Shown here piece by piece: positions 10,455 to 20,663 of a stretch of 64,000 nucleotides of DNA (position 1 is the stretch's first letter; each line of letters starts with the position of its first letter). Location of the stretch: the NCBI GenBank assembly GCA_001599295.1, contig BCGN01000002.1, forward strand, positions 248,001-312,000, given 5' to 3'. Source of the stretch: Sporopachydermia quercuum. Its lineage: Eukaryota; Ascomycota; Sporopachydermiomycetes; Sporopachydermiales; Sporopachydermiaceae. Under the pieces are notes generated by a model that was not told the DNA's origin, did no database searches, and saw only the letters and a list, made by a program, of their open reading frames with translations. The translations under genes were made by a program, and so were the position numbers.

Positions 10455-11942
10455 TTATGACGCTCTCACTAAATCTATAATAAGTGGGAATACATCTCTA
10501 TCAACATTATCACCAAACACCAGATCCAAATGTTCGTAACCGTCAACAGAATGAATCTTAGCTTTCACAATTTCACCTAATCCTTTAGCAAACTCAATAT
10601 GGTTTTCTTCTTTGAATAATAATGTATCATTCATACCATAAACAAGTTCTACAGCAGTAGTTATATTTTCAAATGGATAGATAGTTGAGCTTTCTTTTGT
10701 TTGCTTGTGGTTGATACTGCTTCTTTTACCATTTATGTGTTCACTATTACTATCCTCATAAACAACATCATAAGCATTCTTCCCATCGCCAGACTGCCTA
10801 TCTGCTCCACAATAATTCATCAACGGCCGAATAAAATCAAGCGTAGAACAATCGAAAACCTCCTTATGAACTGAATCAATTTCAACATGGAAAATAAATC
10901 CCATAACTTGAAGAAATAATGCAAACAACCAAGAAAGCAATCCTAAAGAGCTTGATTTCCATGAAAAAGCAGGATCAAAGGTGCCAAACTCTCCAGTACG
11001 TATTATTTGGAACCAATGGACAACCACCTTCACTGATGTACAACTGAACATATGGTTATAGCAAACTGTCTTATGTAGTTTATCTTGCATATTTCTATTG
11101 TCCCAATCGAACAGATATTTTAATGAAACATCAATTATCTTTATATATAACCAATTATGATTATATTGGCGGGAGACTGGTAGATCACGAGTGAATAATA
11201 CTTCGTTACCCATCATTGAGCTGGTACCAAATATCCAATAGATTAACCATGGGAACAAAATATTGCTACTTAAAAGCAGCTTAAATATCCAATTCGATAT
11301 TGCATTAATCCCTTGCAGCTTTATAGGAGGTGAAATACCTACAAACTTCGTTATCTGATTGTTGAGTTTCGTATCAATAGCTAAAGCAGCTAATCCTTGA
11401 GCACAGCCTTGGGAGAATCCTACGAATATGAATTTCTCAGGACCATTATCACCATAGTTGTTGTTGATGTAAAAGTTGTATATGTATCTAACGGAATCAG
11501 GTATATCATATTTGATGAATTCATCGATAGAAAAATCCCAATAGCGAGGATCTCGCACTCCAATTTTATGATCGGTCGTATTCTTGTTGCTACTGCCATT
11601 ATCTGATGCTGAAGTATTTTCACCTACCATATGGCTAGAGTACTTATNCCCACGGTTGTTTCCTAACCAAACATCATACCCTTGATTAAATAGAGTGAAT
11701 GCAAGAGATTTCTTCTCTGAAACGCCAACTGTCCATAATTCTGAGCATGTCATTAGCCCATGGTGAAGATAAACAGCTTTACCTGTATTATATGAATTAT
11801 TCTTGCCAATTCTATGAAGTGTTAGGATATAGTTATCTGTTGTGACTACTTGGTGAGATTGTATGGTGAAATCAAACAATCTTGCTAAGTCGTAAATATT
11901 TCTTGTTTGATTCACTTTGTCTAAGGAGACTTCTACTGACAT
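10455..11942 (-). CDS. TGL1: Steryl ester hydrolase / acid-lipase-type alpha-beta hydrolase
   Basis: A 495-aa lipase of the Tgl1/Yeh1/Yeh2 family, which hydrolyses steryl esters stored in lipid droplets. Hallmarks are YLHHGL (oxyanion region), GYDVWLGNNRG, YWDFSIDEF and the nucleophile elbow GFSQG (Ser177). The probable Asp439 (YGMNDT) and His471 (GYEHLDL) complete the triad. Resemblance to Saccharomyces Tgl1 is clear across the catalytic core. The first ATG in frame is at 11942 (MSVEVSLDK). The frame is open 25 codons further upstream but without an ATG. This start gives a protein lacking the N-terminal hydrophobic anchor of Saccharomyces Tgl1, so either the anchor is absent or an upstream exon is missed. 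One ambiguous base near 11647 hides residue 99, probably Asn. The gene is divergent from VPH1. Confidence 0.9.
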   Translation of the reverse strand: MSVEVSLDKVNQTRNIYDLARLFDFTIQSHQVVTTDNYILTLHRIGKNNSYNTGKAVYLHHGLMTCSELWTVGVSEKKSLAFTLFNQGYDVWLGNNRGXKYSSHMVGENTSASDNGSSNKNTTDHKIGVRDPRYWDFSIDEFIKYDIPDSVRYIYNFYINNNYGDNGPEKFIFVGFSQGCAQGLAALAIDTKLNNQITKFVGISPPIKLQGINAISNWIFKLLLSSNILFPWLIYWIFGTSSMMGNEVLFTRDLPVSRQYNHNWLYIKIIDVSLKYLFDWDNRNMQDKLHKTVCYNHMFSCTSVKVVVHWFQIIRTGEFGTFDPAFSWKSSSLGLLSWLFALFLQVMGFIFHVEIDSVHKEVFDCSTLDFIRPLMNYCGADRQSGDGKNAYDVVYEDSNSEHINGKRSSINHKQTKESSTIYPFENITTAVELVYGMNDTLLFKEENHIEFAKGLGEIVKAKIHSVDGYEHLDLVFGDNVDRDVFPLIIDLVRAS

Positions 11943-14239
11943 TATGAATATCTCTGTCAATCTATGAAAAGGAGCAGAAGGCAGGTTTGTTGTTTGGTAC
12001 AGCAGGATGCAATACAAAGATACAACTTAAAATTCAACACAATGTATAACACAAGATATGACACAAGATATCCAGTTTAGTGTTGATCCCTTGATCTACT
12101 GATTATATAGATAATCAGCTAATTGACGAATACAAGCGCCTTTATAAAACTCAGTCTAATTGTTCAATCAGTTAAGAAAACACCAGGTGTAAGAAAAAGA
12201 AAAAAAACCATGGAATTTTTTTGTATGCTTTGTTATCTATAGGAGGTGAAAGGAAAATCATTACCATATTCCGTCTACTAGAAGTCCATACAGATATCTA
12301 CAATATCGAAATAACATATTGTCTTAAAATTGATAATGATTATATTTTATTTACAATTTGGCTATGAATAAATATCACTAAGTAGTACTTCTTGTATAGT
12401 AGCTGTCTAATTAGCGAGACTGCATCGTCGTTTGATAAGCCACTTTTTGGTCAAAGGACATATACCATATCTTCCTGCTATTCACTGAAAAAGACACTGG
12501 ATAGCCCACCTGCCTAGACCCAATTCATGATGCAGTTTGAGTAATAACAATGGTTTTTTTGTTTGTTTTTCCTACACTGAAACTAAATTCAATCAACAAT
12601 TCGCACAATCTTTGATATCTTTTCAACTGTTTATTTATTCGGCGAATTTGTCTACTCGAGTTTATCGTGTACAAAAGAGGTAAACAAAAGCCAAGAGTCC
12701 GAACAAATCTACCGCGCGTTTTTTATGCTATTTTTTCATGTGACTTTTGGATGATATATGCATGAGTATGTATTAAATGGGCTAGGTGCGTGTTTGATGC
12801 ATGTATGATTAAACTGATGATTTGCAGTGAGTGAATACTAAGATGGACTTAAAGGCAAATACTAAATAAATATAGTTAAATATATCATGAGAGTCTTTGA
12901 GATAAATTAGAAGTCTGGAAGACGTACTGATGTAGAAGAAGGGCTAGAAAATAATAAAGTAATCGATTTTCGCATATCTCAGAGTAGAAGTCGACTCAAT
13001 TGTCAAACAAGATAGTTGCTAAGTTAATGAAGCTAGGATAGAATAATTACAGAAAAGAAAGAAAAAAGTGAGTTCGGCTTAAACACTATATTATCCTTTC
13101 AAGTTTTAGAAGTATTTCGTTTGAAATAAAATACTCTGAACTTTTCTTCGGCACATGTTAAAAATAACGAAAGAAAGAGAAATTGTAAAAGTCTGCAGAA
13201 ACATGCAGGAACCGAGAATCTCCATTATTGCTTAAACATGGAAACGCGATATCCATACAATAAAAGCGAGATCACTGATTACCTTTTCATTTCTGACTTT
13301 TTGCCATTATCTACTCCTTTTCATTATTTAGCTTTCTGTCATTTTTCCATCGTATTTCCAAGATTCATCTACAACCTAATTGCTAACTACCAGACATTCA
13401 TCTGCTGTCTAATGACGTTTTTATGCTTCACAGCCAAGCCCAAACTTTAGTTTTAATGTTTACATGTAATAACTTAATTTTTAGCATCTTTTCCGCTATA
13501 TATCCCGGAATCAACTCCGAGAAAGAGCTCCTTTTCATAGTTTTCTAAGACGCTCCCATTTTAACAAACAAAAAATTTATTTTGTTGTTATTAAAACCAA
13601 CTAGATTTCAAGTCTTTATAATATTGCTCTCATTATTGCCAGTATTTCATCATTTCCAATTCTCGCAGTACACTTCCTCTATCAACCCCTGATCTCAATA
13701 CCGGAAATAATATCCTCTTTCAGTCTCTCTCTTTCCCCCCTAATCCCTTCCGAACCATCCAAACTCGCTGGCGTTTGAAAAACATAATCTCTTGCCAATA
13801 ACTACTACTTACTGCAAAAGTAAGAGCGTTATATAGCTGTGTAATTCATTGCTAGTATCACCATTCTAAAGGCTGATTAGAATAGTATCAACAGCTTGAA
13901 GCTACAGAACTAAAGTTCTGCGTTGGATTTTCTTCTTAGAATAGAGAGCGATAGAAATCCTGTAGCAGAGCGCACCAGTGCGAACCACTTACTTTGGTGC
14001 ACCTAGACAAAGTGGTAGAGCAAAAAGGTTGTATTATAGCATAGCTAGAGAGTCAATCAGCAAGTTGCCTTTAGATACTTATTTGCATCATACCGTTTCA
14101 TCGGTAATTAATCTCTGTAGTATCAAGTTTTTACCAGTAATTCGACAACTGTCTTGATCCCTTGTTCGATCCATGATACATGATATCTGACAATATATGG
14201 TGATAAATTGATTGTACCAACAACTAGCGTATCATCACA
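11943..14239. promoter_or_regulatory. Divergent promoter region TGL1/VPH1 with structured stretch
   Basis: A 2.3-kb region between two start codons. An ATG frame at 13238-13450 (70 codons) shows no motif and is not called. The VPH1-proximal part (about 13808-14020) is unusually rich in short hairpins and is listed separately. A forkhead-like GTAAACA lies near 12680. No tRNA or known RNA was recognised. Confidence 0.55.
13808..14020 (+). other. Multi-hairpin stretch upstream of VPH1, possible structured RNA
   Basis: Successive short inverted repeats occur here: CTTACT/AGTAAG near 13808-13824, ATTCTAA/TTAGAAT near 13863-13883, CAGAACT/AGTTCTG near 13905-13920, GGATTT/AAATCC near 13925-13960, and GCACC/GGTGC near 13972-14000 enclosing AGTG/CACT. 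They line up head to tail about 220-430 nt before the VPH1 start. This could be a structured 5' leader or an independent non-coding RNA. It matches no RNA family I can recognise, and strand is assumed from VPH1. The stems were found by eye; no folding was run. Confidence 0.35.
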
Positions 14240-17195
14240 ATGGCTTTAGAGCGATCAGAGGACTTTTTCCGTAAGTATATCATTGAAAATAGTTAATATT
14301 ATTACTATTTGATTGTTTTGCAGCTAATCTTCCTTATATATTAACTTTTTTCAAAGGCTCAGCGGAGATGTCTTTAGTTCAACTGTATATCAGCTCAGAA
14401 ATCTCTAGAGAGATTGTTTCAGCATTAGGAGAAATGAGTATAATCCAGTTCCGAGACGTACGTCAATACAGTTATGTGAATGAATGCGGATGAGAAGAAA
14501 AGGATTATAATACGGAAAGAAAATTACTAACAGGTTTTTTATAGCTCAATAAAGATGTCAACAATTTCCAGAGGTCTTTTGTTAAGGAAATTCGTGGATT
14601 AGATAACGTTGAACGTCAACTAAGTATGTGATGACTTATACATAAATTGTACTATAGGAATCCGCCAAATTTGCATCCTGTCACAGTAATTTACTAACCA
14701 TAAAATCTTCTTCATTAGACAATCTACTGGATATTCTGGCGAAATATGGAGTTGAAACATCATCAATAACCGACGATGAGTTAACCAGGAACACAGCACC
14801 TAGACAACAGGAAATTGCAGATTTGACAAGCAGAGTTGAATTATTAGAAACTAGAGTATTACAACTAGACACGGCATATGATGGATTACAAGAAAAGAAA
14901 GCTGCTTTGATAGAATTACGCCATGTAATCAATTCAGCCCAAACTTTTTTTCGAAAACCTTCAACAACCACAGGTGATAATGCTAATATTAGATCGAGCA
15001 ACTCTGGATCCAACAGATTATCTTTAGATTCTATTTCAGACACTCCTTTGCTAGCAGAAACACAAGCAGAGCATGAACAAGAGTTATTAGAGGAAGGATT
15101 CACTGCACTAGGAACATCTAACGCAAACCTCATGTCTGTTCAAAGCTTTGTCACTGGTGTCATCGCAAGAGACAAAGTTACCTTCATGCAAAGAATTCTT
15201 TGGAGAGCTTTGAGAGGTAACCTCTACTTGGAATTCTTTCCTATAGAGGAACCATTATTTGATAGGAAAACTGGTCAAGACGTTTATAAAGATGTATTTA
15301 TTGTCTTCACTCATGGTAAAGTTTTATTCCAGAAGGTAAAACGTATAGTAGAGTCATTAGATGGTACTATCTACAAAGTAGATAATGATATCTCCTTAAT
15401 GACAGAAGCATCAATTGGTGTCAATAGTCGTATTCAAGATATGGGAACAGTAATAGAAAACACTAGAATCACTCTTGATACTGAATTACAACTACTCAGT
15501 ACTCAGATTCTGGCCTGGAAAGCCATCATTCGGAAAGAAAAAGCAATTTTTGCTGTATTGAATCTATTCAATCACGATTCTGCAAGACATTCTCTTATTG
15601 CTGAAGGTTGGGTGCCAACATCCGATGTCCCTAGATTAAAGCTTGTACTAAGAGACATTGCTGATACCGCAGGAGTCAGAATACCTTCAGTTTTACACGA
15701 GTTGAAAACAAATAGAACACCTCCAACCTTTCATAGGACGAATAAATTCACTAGCGCCTTCCAAAACATCATTGATGCTTACGGTGTAGCTACCTATCAA
15801 GAAGTCAATCCTGGTTTAGCAACTATTATCACGTTCCCCTTTATGTTTGCTATAATGTTTGGTGATATGGGTCATGGGTTTATTCTCTTCCTAGCTGCTT
15901 TAACATTGGTGCTTAAAGAGAAGCAGATAGCTAGATTAGAGAGAGATGAGATATTCGATATGGCTTACAGCGGGAGATACGTTTTATTACTCATGGGAGG
16001 GTTTTCAATGTATACAGGATTCCTTTATAACGATATATTCTCCCTTAGCATGACACTTTTCCGTTCAGGCTGGGAATGGCCTGAAAGCTGGTCAAGTGGT
16101 GATAGCATTACAGCTCATCAAGTAGGTGTTTATCCTATAGGTCTGGACCCTGCATGGCATGGAGCAGAAAACAGTCTTATATTCTCCAATTCATTCAAAA
16201 TGAAGCTCTCTATTCTTATGGGATTCACCCATATGCTTTATTCTTTATTCTTCTCTGCTGTCAACTATCGTTATTTCAAATCAAGGGTTGATATGATTGG
16301 CAACTTCGTTCCAGGTTTACTATTCATGACGTCTATCTTTGGTTACTTAGTGTTTGCCATTGTATACAAATGGTCAGTTGATTGGATTAAAGAAGAAAAA
16401 CCAGCACCAGGATTATTGAATATGATTATTGGCATGTTTTTATCACCAGGAAACATTGGAGATCCTTTGTTTAAGGGGCAGAAGGCTGTACAGCTGTGTT
16501 TATTATTTATTGCATTGATTTGCGTTCCATGGCTATTGCTTTATAAGCCTTTAACTCTCTATTATGCTAACAAGAACTCAAGAATAGGATATCATAATCT
16601 TGACTCAGAAGGCGACCGAATAGACGATTCAACCTTGTATTCTGACTCTCAACATCAAAATGATGAGTCAGAACGTGAATTTATCATTGTCAGTGATAGT
16701 GAGGACGAAGATAATGCTAATAACAGTAGGAATAGGCATCAACATACAGGACATGATGCGTTCTCATCGTTTACTATTCAGGATTCGTCTCCTGATGAAC
16801 ACGACAATAAACATAGTGAATTCAACATCGGAGATGTCGTGATTCACCAGGTTATCCATACTATTGAATTCTGTTTAAACTGTGTATCTCACACTGCGTC
16901 ATATCTTCGATTATGGGCCCTATCATTGGCCCATGCTCAATTATCAACAGTTCTATGGACAATGACCATTGGAGGATCATTTGGCATGAAAGGAACAATT
17001 GGAGTTATAATGACGGTTATATTATTTGGAATGTGGTTCGTACTAACTGTTTGTATCCTTGTCCTAATGGAAGGTACATCAGCAATGTTACATTCGCTAA
17101 GATTACACTGGGTTGAGGCTATGAGTAAATTTTTTGAAGGCGAAGGATATCCATATGAACCTTTCACTTTTGCTAATGTTTTGAATGATAACTAA
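14240..17195 (+). CDS. VPH1: V-ATPase V0 subunit a, four exons
   Basis: The 895-aa subunit a of the vacuolar proton pump. Its C-terminal membrane half forms the proton half-channels beside the c-ring. Exons: 14240-14270, 14357-14457, 14545-14623 and 14719-17195. Donors are GTAAGT, GTACGT and GTATGT, and the introns are 86, 87 and 95 nt. The small exons restore the family N-terminus ([13 protein letters not shown], then IIQFRDLN and LDNVERQ). The cytosolic half contains [10 protein letters not shown] and LRGNLY. The membrane half has [26 protein letters not shown] and [12 protein letters not shown], whose Arg801 corresponds to the essential Arg735 of yeast Vph1. An acidic, Asn-rich insert lies before the last helices. 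Closest to Vph1, but Vph1 and Stv1 cannot be firmly separated without the rest of the genome. Confidence 0.96.
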
Positions 17196-17349
17196 TGCAT
17201 AGAAAGGAAGATATGTGAAGGGAGAGAAAAGAAAGAATGGTACATAATTTGACGGGTAGTGAAAAGGAAATAATAGCTGAGATTATTGGTTCAGTAGATT
17301 AAATAAGAGTGTCATTATTATAGAAATGGATTACTGTACGAAATGATCC

Positions 17350-17402
17350 CTAAGGAAAATTGTACAAAACATAAATATCAGAGCCCTATAATTTTTCCTT
17401 AG
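17350..17402. repeat. Inverted repeat in the VPH1 3' flank
   Basis: CTAAGGAAAATT at 17350-17361 pairs with 17390-17402 (one extra T), with a 28-nt loop. It starts 155 nt after the VPH1 stop, so it probably lies in the 3' UTR or just beyond. Confidence 0.7.
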
Positions 17403-18225
17403 AGCTCTCAATTGTGATAGCCATTCAAATGATAAGCGTGGTTAATGGGTCTGAGCACTTGATTTCTTAATATCTAGAGGATCCTCTTGTATCATCGTAA
17501 GATAAGTGAACGCATTCACTTATTTATATCTATAAATACCCCATATTTAGATTACATAACTGGAAATAAAATACTATGTTCAAGATGAGATCTGGAGTTA
17601 AGAAGCACTAAATGGTGTAGAGGTGTAGAGGTTAAAGTTCGAAACATTAACCTGTATATCAACCCAAACCTTATTTCAAACGATTATAAATTTTTCATTT
17701 CTTTCTGTCCTCTTTTCCTTCTGCCTACCACTTTATAACACTTGCTGGATGGAGTGTTCTTTTGTTCCTTCTCCTTTCTTTAACGCAAATTTAATCAAAC
17801 CATACGTATATATCTCGCGAGAGAAGTCTTCCTACGAGGCGCCTTTTACAGGAAGCCCAGGACATATGTGAAGTAAGATTGGTGTTGAGAGAACAAAATA
17901 AGATGATCTTGGGTGCAGCGAACCATCCGTTATCAGTGATGATACTAAGAGTTCCCTTCGTGGCACTCGTATGAGGCTCGGTGCAATGATCGTCGTGACA
18001 TATTTATATTTAGTTTTTGTGGTAGTTTTGTAAATTGTATATTGGTTTGTAACGTAATATTGGTTATGGTATTGAATGAAGCAATGATTGTGGGCATCTG
18101 GCGATTAAGCATCTGAACGATTACAAGAAGTTTAAAGAAATACATTTATTATTCATATTTCATCAATAATGAATTCTGCCGTATATTATAGTTCTAAATC
18201 TATTCATGAACTGTAGATTGCGTTT

Positions 18226-18309
18226 ATGTGAACAATGAGAATCTGATAGTATCTGTAATAACTCAAGATGTGAACAATGAGAATCTGATAGTATCTGTAA
18301 TAACTCAAG
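18226..18309. repeat. Perfect 42-bp tandem duplication
   Basis: Two identical 42-bp copies, 18226-18267 and 18268-18309, stand head to tail with no mismatch. They are non-coding. Absence of divergence suggests a recent duplication or an assembly artefact. Each copy contains the string TAGTATCTGTAATAACTC. Confidence 0.95.
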
Positions 18310-19011
18310 AGTGGACAAGCACAGAACTTACCTAGATCTGATTAGAGAAACCACTGTTTCTATATCTGAATATACAACCAAGTAATCTTGAGTTCTCATC
18401 ATCATCGGCCCGTTTCACCATCCCTTCATATGAACTTGGTTTTCTTCTTACTTTTTCTTTTTTTCTCCTCTTCATCCTGTTTCAGCAAAGAATGTGGTTA
18501 GTATGTCAACCTCTTCCAGAGCTTATACAAGGTATATTTTCCAATTTGAGCATTATAACCTCCGGAATCACAGCTTTCAGTTCATCAACTGAATTCATCG
18601 TTTATATTTATACTTAAATGCAAAAGAAAAGCCTACAAAATAAACCATATATCCAACAAATATCTAACATTTCATTACTAGTTTATTTATGCCAGATCTA
18701 TAAAAAGAAAAAAAACTCTCAGTTATTATGAGAGCAACAAAAGAGATAAGAATGATGAAATCAAGTAGACCAGTGACATCTTTAGTACATTTCAACCCGA
18801 TGTATAGTTATTGACCGTTACAAATGATAAAAATAAGATAGTCAGATGAGTCAGTTAATAGCCATACAAAAGAAAAATCCAAAATTTCACTTTAATTAAC
18901 AATTAAAGGAAATTTTCTAATGAAGAAGTTAATCTTAGGTGAAATTAAACAAATCTCAGACTAATCAGACAAGTCATATTTCAACTGCTCAAATGGCTTT
19001 AATATTTATGA

Positions 19012-19809
19012 TTACATTACCATAGACATTAAGTTGATACTGAAAACTAAGCATCCTCCAAGCAGTAATGCTCCACGGGTTTTATTCAAAATCATACCAT
19101 TTTGAACACCAGCATTAGCTGATGCAGAACTTGAGCTTGTGGTGGCAGTGCTTTCATCAGAACTTGTAGTGGCAGTGTTTCCACTAGGACTTCCAGTAGG
19201 ACTTCCAGTAGCAGTGCTTCCATCAGAACTTGTAGTGGCAGTGTTTCCACTACTGCTTGAACCAACAGTGCTTTCCTCAGTGGTGCTTGAACCAACAGTG
19301 CTTTCCTCAGTGGTGCTTGAACCAACAGTGCTTTCCTCAGTAGTGCTTGAACCTACAGTACTATCAATAATAGTTGAATCTACAGTACTATCAATAATAG
19401 TTGAACCTACAATAGAACTACTAACAGAACAGGTAGATTGAGATGCATAGTCAACACCTGCAAGGATTGGATGGTTCTGGACGCATCCACATATTACGCC
19501 AGAACTTGATTCAACTCCACCTTGGTTTCCTGTATTTTCCATCAAACAATCGCAAAAATCATATGTGGCATCAACCCTACTCAAAGCATAACATAGTCTG
19601 CCTGATCCGTCAAGACAATTGGTTTCTATTACAGTATCTCCGAATCCAAGACTATAATCATTATAGCATTGCCAGAACACAGAATCATAAGCTCCATTAA
19701 CAATAATATTGGAAGTAACAGCTGACATTTCTTGTAAGTTAGTAGATAAATAAATAAATCCAGAGACACAACCAATTAACACTGAAATTCTTGTTCTCAG
19801 CTCGTTCAT
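19012..19809 (-). CDS. Cysteine-rich, Ser/Thr-rich GPI-anchored cell-wall protein
   Basis: A 265-aa secreted protein that I do not match to a named family. A hydrophobic N-terminal segment (about 8-22) resembles a signal peptide. Residues 48-127 hold eight cysteines with spacing C-x16-C-x7-C-x12-C-x-C-x18-C-x-C-x17-C, which does not fit the CFEM pattern. A Ser/Thr region (about 130-230) is built from 9- and 10-residue repeats (STVGSSTTEE; STIIDSTVG) and would be heavily O-glycosylated. The C-terminus has small residues followed by a hydrophobic tail (ALLLGGCLVFSINLMSMVM), as in GPI signals. It is probably exported, linked to membrane or wall glucan, and displays the cysteine module. The start ATG is at 19809. 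It is divergent from the ELYS-domain gene. Confidence 0.75.
   Translation of the reverse strand: MNELRTRISVLIGCVSGFIYLSTNLQEMSAVTSNIIVNGAYDSVFWQCYNDYSLGFGDTVIETNCLDGSGRLCYALSRVDATYDFCDCLMENTGNQGGVESSSGVICGCVQNHPILAGVDYASQSTCSVSSSIVGSTIIDSTVDSTIIDSTVGSSTTEESTVGSSTTEESTVGSSTTEESTVGSSSSGNTATTSSDGSTATGSPTGSPSGNTATTSSDESTATTSSSSASANAGVQNGMILNKTRGALLLGGCLVFSINLMSMVM
19261..19404. repeat. Coding minisatellite in the GPI protein gene
   Basis: Three 30-bp units (19261-19290, 19291-19320, 19321-19350; the first two identical, the third with one change) are followed by two 27-bp units (19351-19377 and 19378-19404). They encode the Ser/Thr repeats. Copy number in such wall-protein repeats often varies between strains. 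Confidence 0.95.
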
Positions 19810-20663
19810 AAACTCAATAGAGTTCGAATCGTATTTCTACTAGGCAGAATTAAGAATGACAAGCAAATTAGCCAAGACTTTCAATATCCTATTCTTTGAA
19901 TAGAGTTTGAACAAGACTTCTTCAAAGAAGGGTTTTTTGCTCGCTTTATATCTTTTTTTTGGCAGGCTCTTTCATGTAAAAATATCACTTTTGTTTATTA
20001 TCTTTGTGAATTGAATCTTAAACTTTATGTTGATGATAAATCCATTTTACAAAAAGGGAGGTGCTCTTTGCTTTTTTTATGTTTTTAATGTATTTTCTTG
20101 TATTGTTTCAACGAAAAGGGAAAATGTGCAGCAATTGGCTATCAGTAAACTTTTAGACAAGTTACATGAAAAAGAGCCAAGGGGTAACCTCGTGTAAGTA
20201 GTCGGACATAAAATAGATCAAATATTCGAAGGCTACTTATTACTACCTAAAAACTCAGGAGTTTAGTTTACAATATACGTAAATCTATCAAAATAGTAGT
20301 GATAATTATTATCATATTTAGAAGAAGCGATTTTGAATGTATGTATATAGTATAGTATACACCTGATATATAAAGTTTTCAACCATTCTTCTGATTCAAC
20401 TGTTCTTGTGCTATTTTTTACTATTTTTTCTTTTTTCTTTTCTGCTCATTGTGTGCATTACGGAAATCATGGCTAAAGAACTAACATTTATAATTTCCGT
20501 AATCAATCTCCTCTCGCAAAAAAATTCATCCTATTTATAAACACTAATAATTGATTCCTCTTTCATGATTCATATTTATATCCACCCTTTTTTCCTAATG
20601 AACTATTCCTATATATTAGATCTCATAAATTGAACTCCTGTTTCAACCCTCAAAGCTTTCACA
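19810..20663. promoter_or_regulatory. Divergent promoter region GPI protein/ELYS-like gene
   Basis: 854 bp between two start codons. It contains a perfect 11-bp inverted repeat (ATTACGGAAAT at 20457-20467 with 20493-20503, 25-nt loop) and TATA-like sequences near 20533 and 20575. No RNA gene was recognised. Confidence 0.55.
20457..20503. repeat. Inverted repeat with ATTACGGAAAT arms
   Basis: Two 11-nt arms are exact reverse complements around a 25-nt spacer, about 160 nt upstream of the ELYS-like start. The wide spacing is also compatible with two opposed copies of a protein-binding site rather than a hairpin. Confidence 0.75.

Larger units (their letters stand above)
17196..19011. other. 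Long convergent intergenic region VPH1/GPI protein
   Basis: 1.8 kb between two 3' ends, long for convergent yeast genes. It contains an imperfect 12-bp inverted repeat (17350-17402), the 10-bp palindrome TCTCGCGAGA (17813-17822) beside a TATA-like stretch, a small hairpin around GCCTTTTAC (17828-17855) and the 42-bp tandem duplication (18226-18309). No coding gene is seen. The density of structure suggests an undetected non-coding transcript (inference). Confidence 0.5.

Noticed and set aside
13238-13450. 70-codon ATG frame
   Set aside because: No family motif; composition is like the surrounding non-coding DNA.
17612-17645. Possible Pol III A-box (TGGTGTAGAGG) and B-box (GTTCGAAAC)
   Set aside because: The boxes are about 25 nt apart, too close for a tRNA, and no cloverleaf can be drawn.
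17841-17849. U5 snRNA loop 1 core GCCTTTTAC
   Set aside because: A 9-mer is expected about once per two windows of this size. The loop length and Sm-site spacing do not fit U5, so it is kept only as part of a low-confidence finding.
17936-18116. GTGATGA and CTGA boxes suggesting a C/D snoRNA
   Set aside because: Spacing of about 175 nt is too long for a standard C/D snoRNA, and there is no closing stem.
18326-18333. ACTTACCT, as at the 5' end of U1 snRNA
   Set aside because: No U1 stem-loops or Sm site follow. The same string at 28772 also lacks them and reads equally well as a reverse splice donor.
19817-19826. GTTCGAATC, a B-box-like string
   Set aside because: It has no matching T-stem, acceptor stem or A-box upstream.
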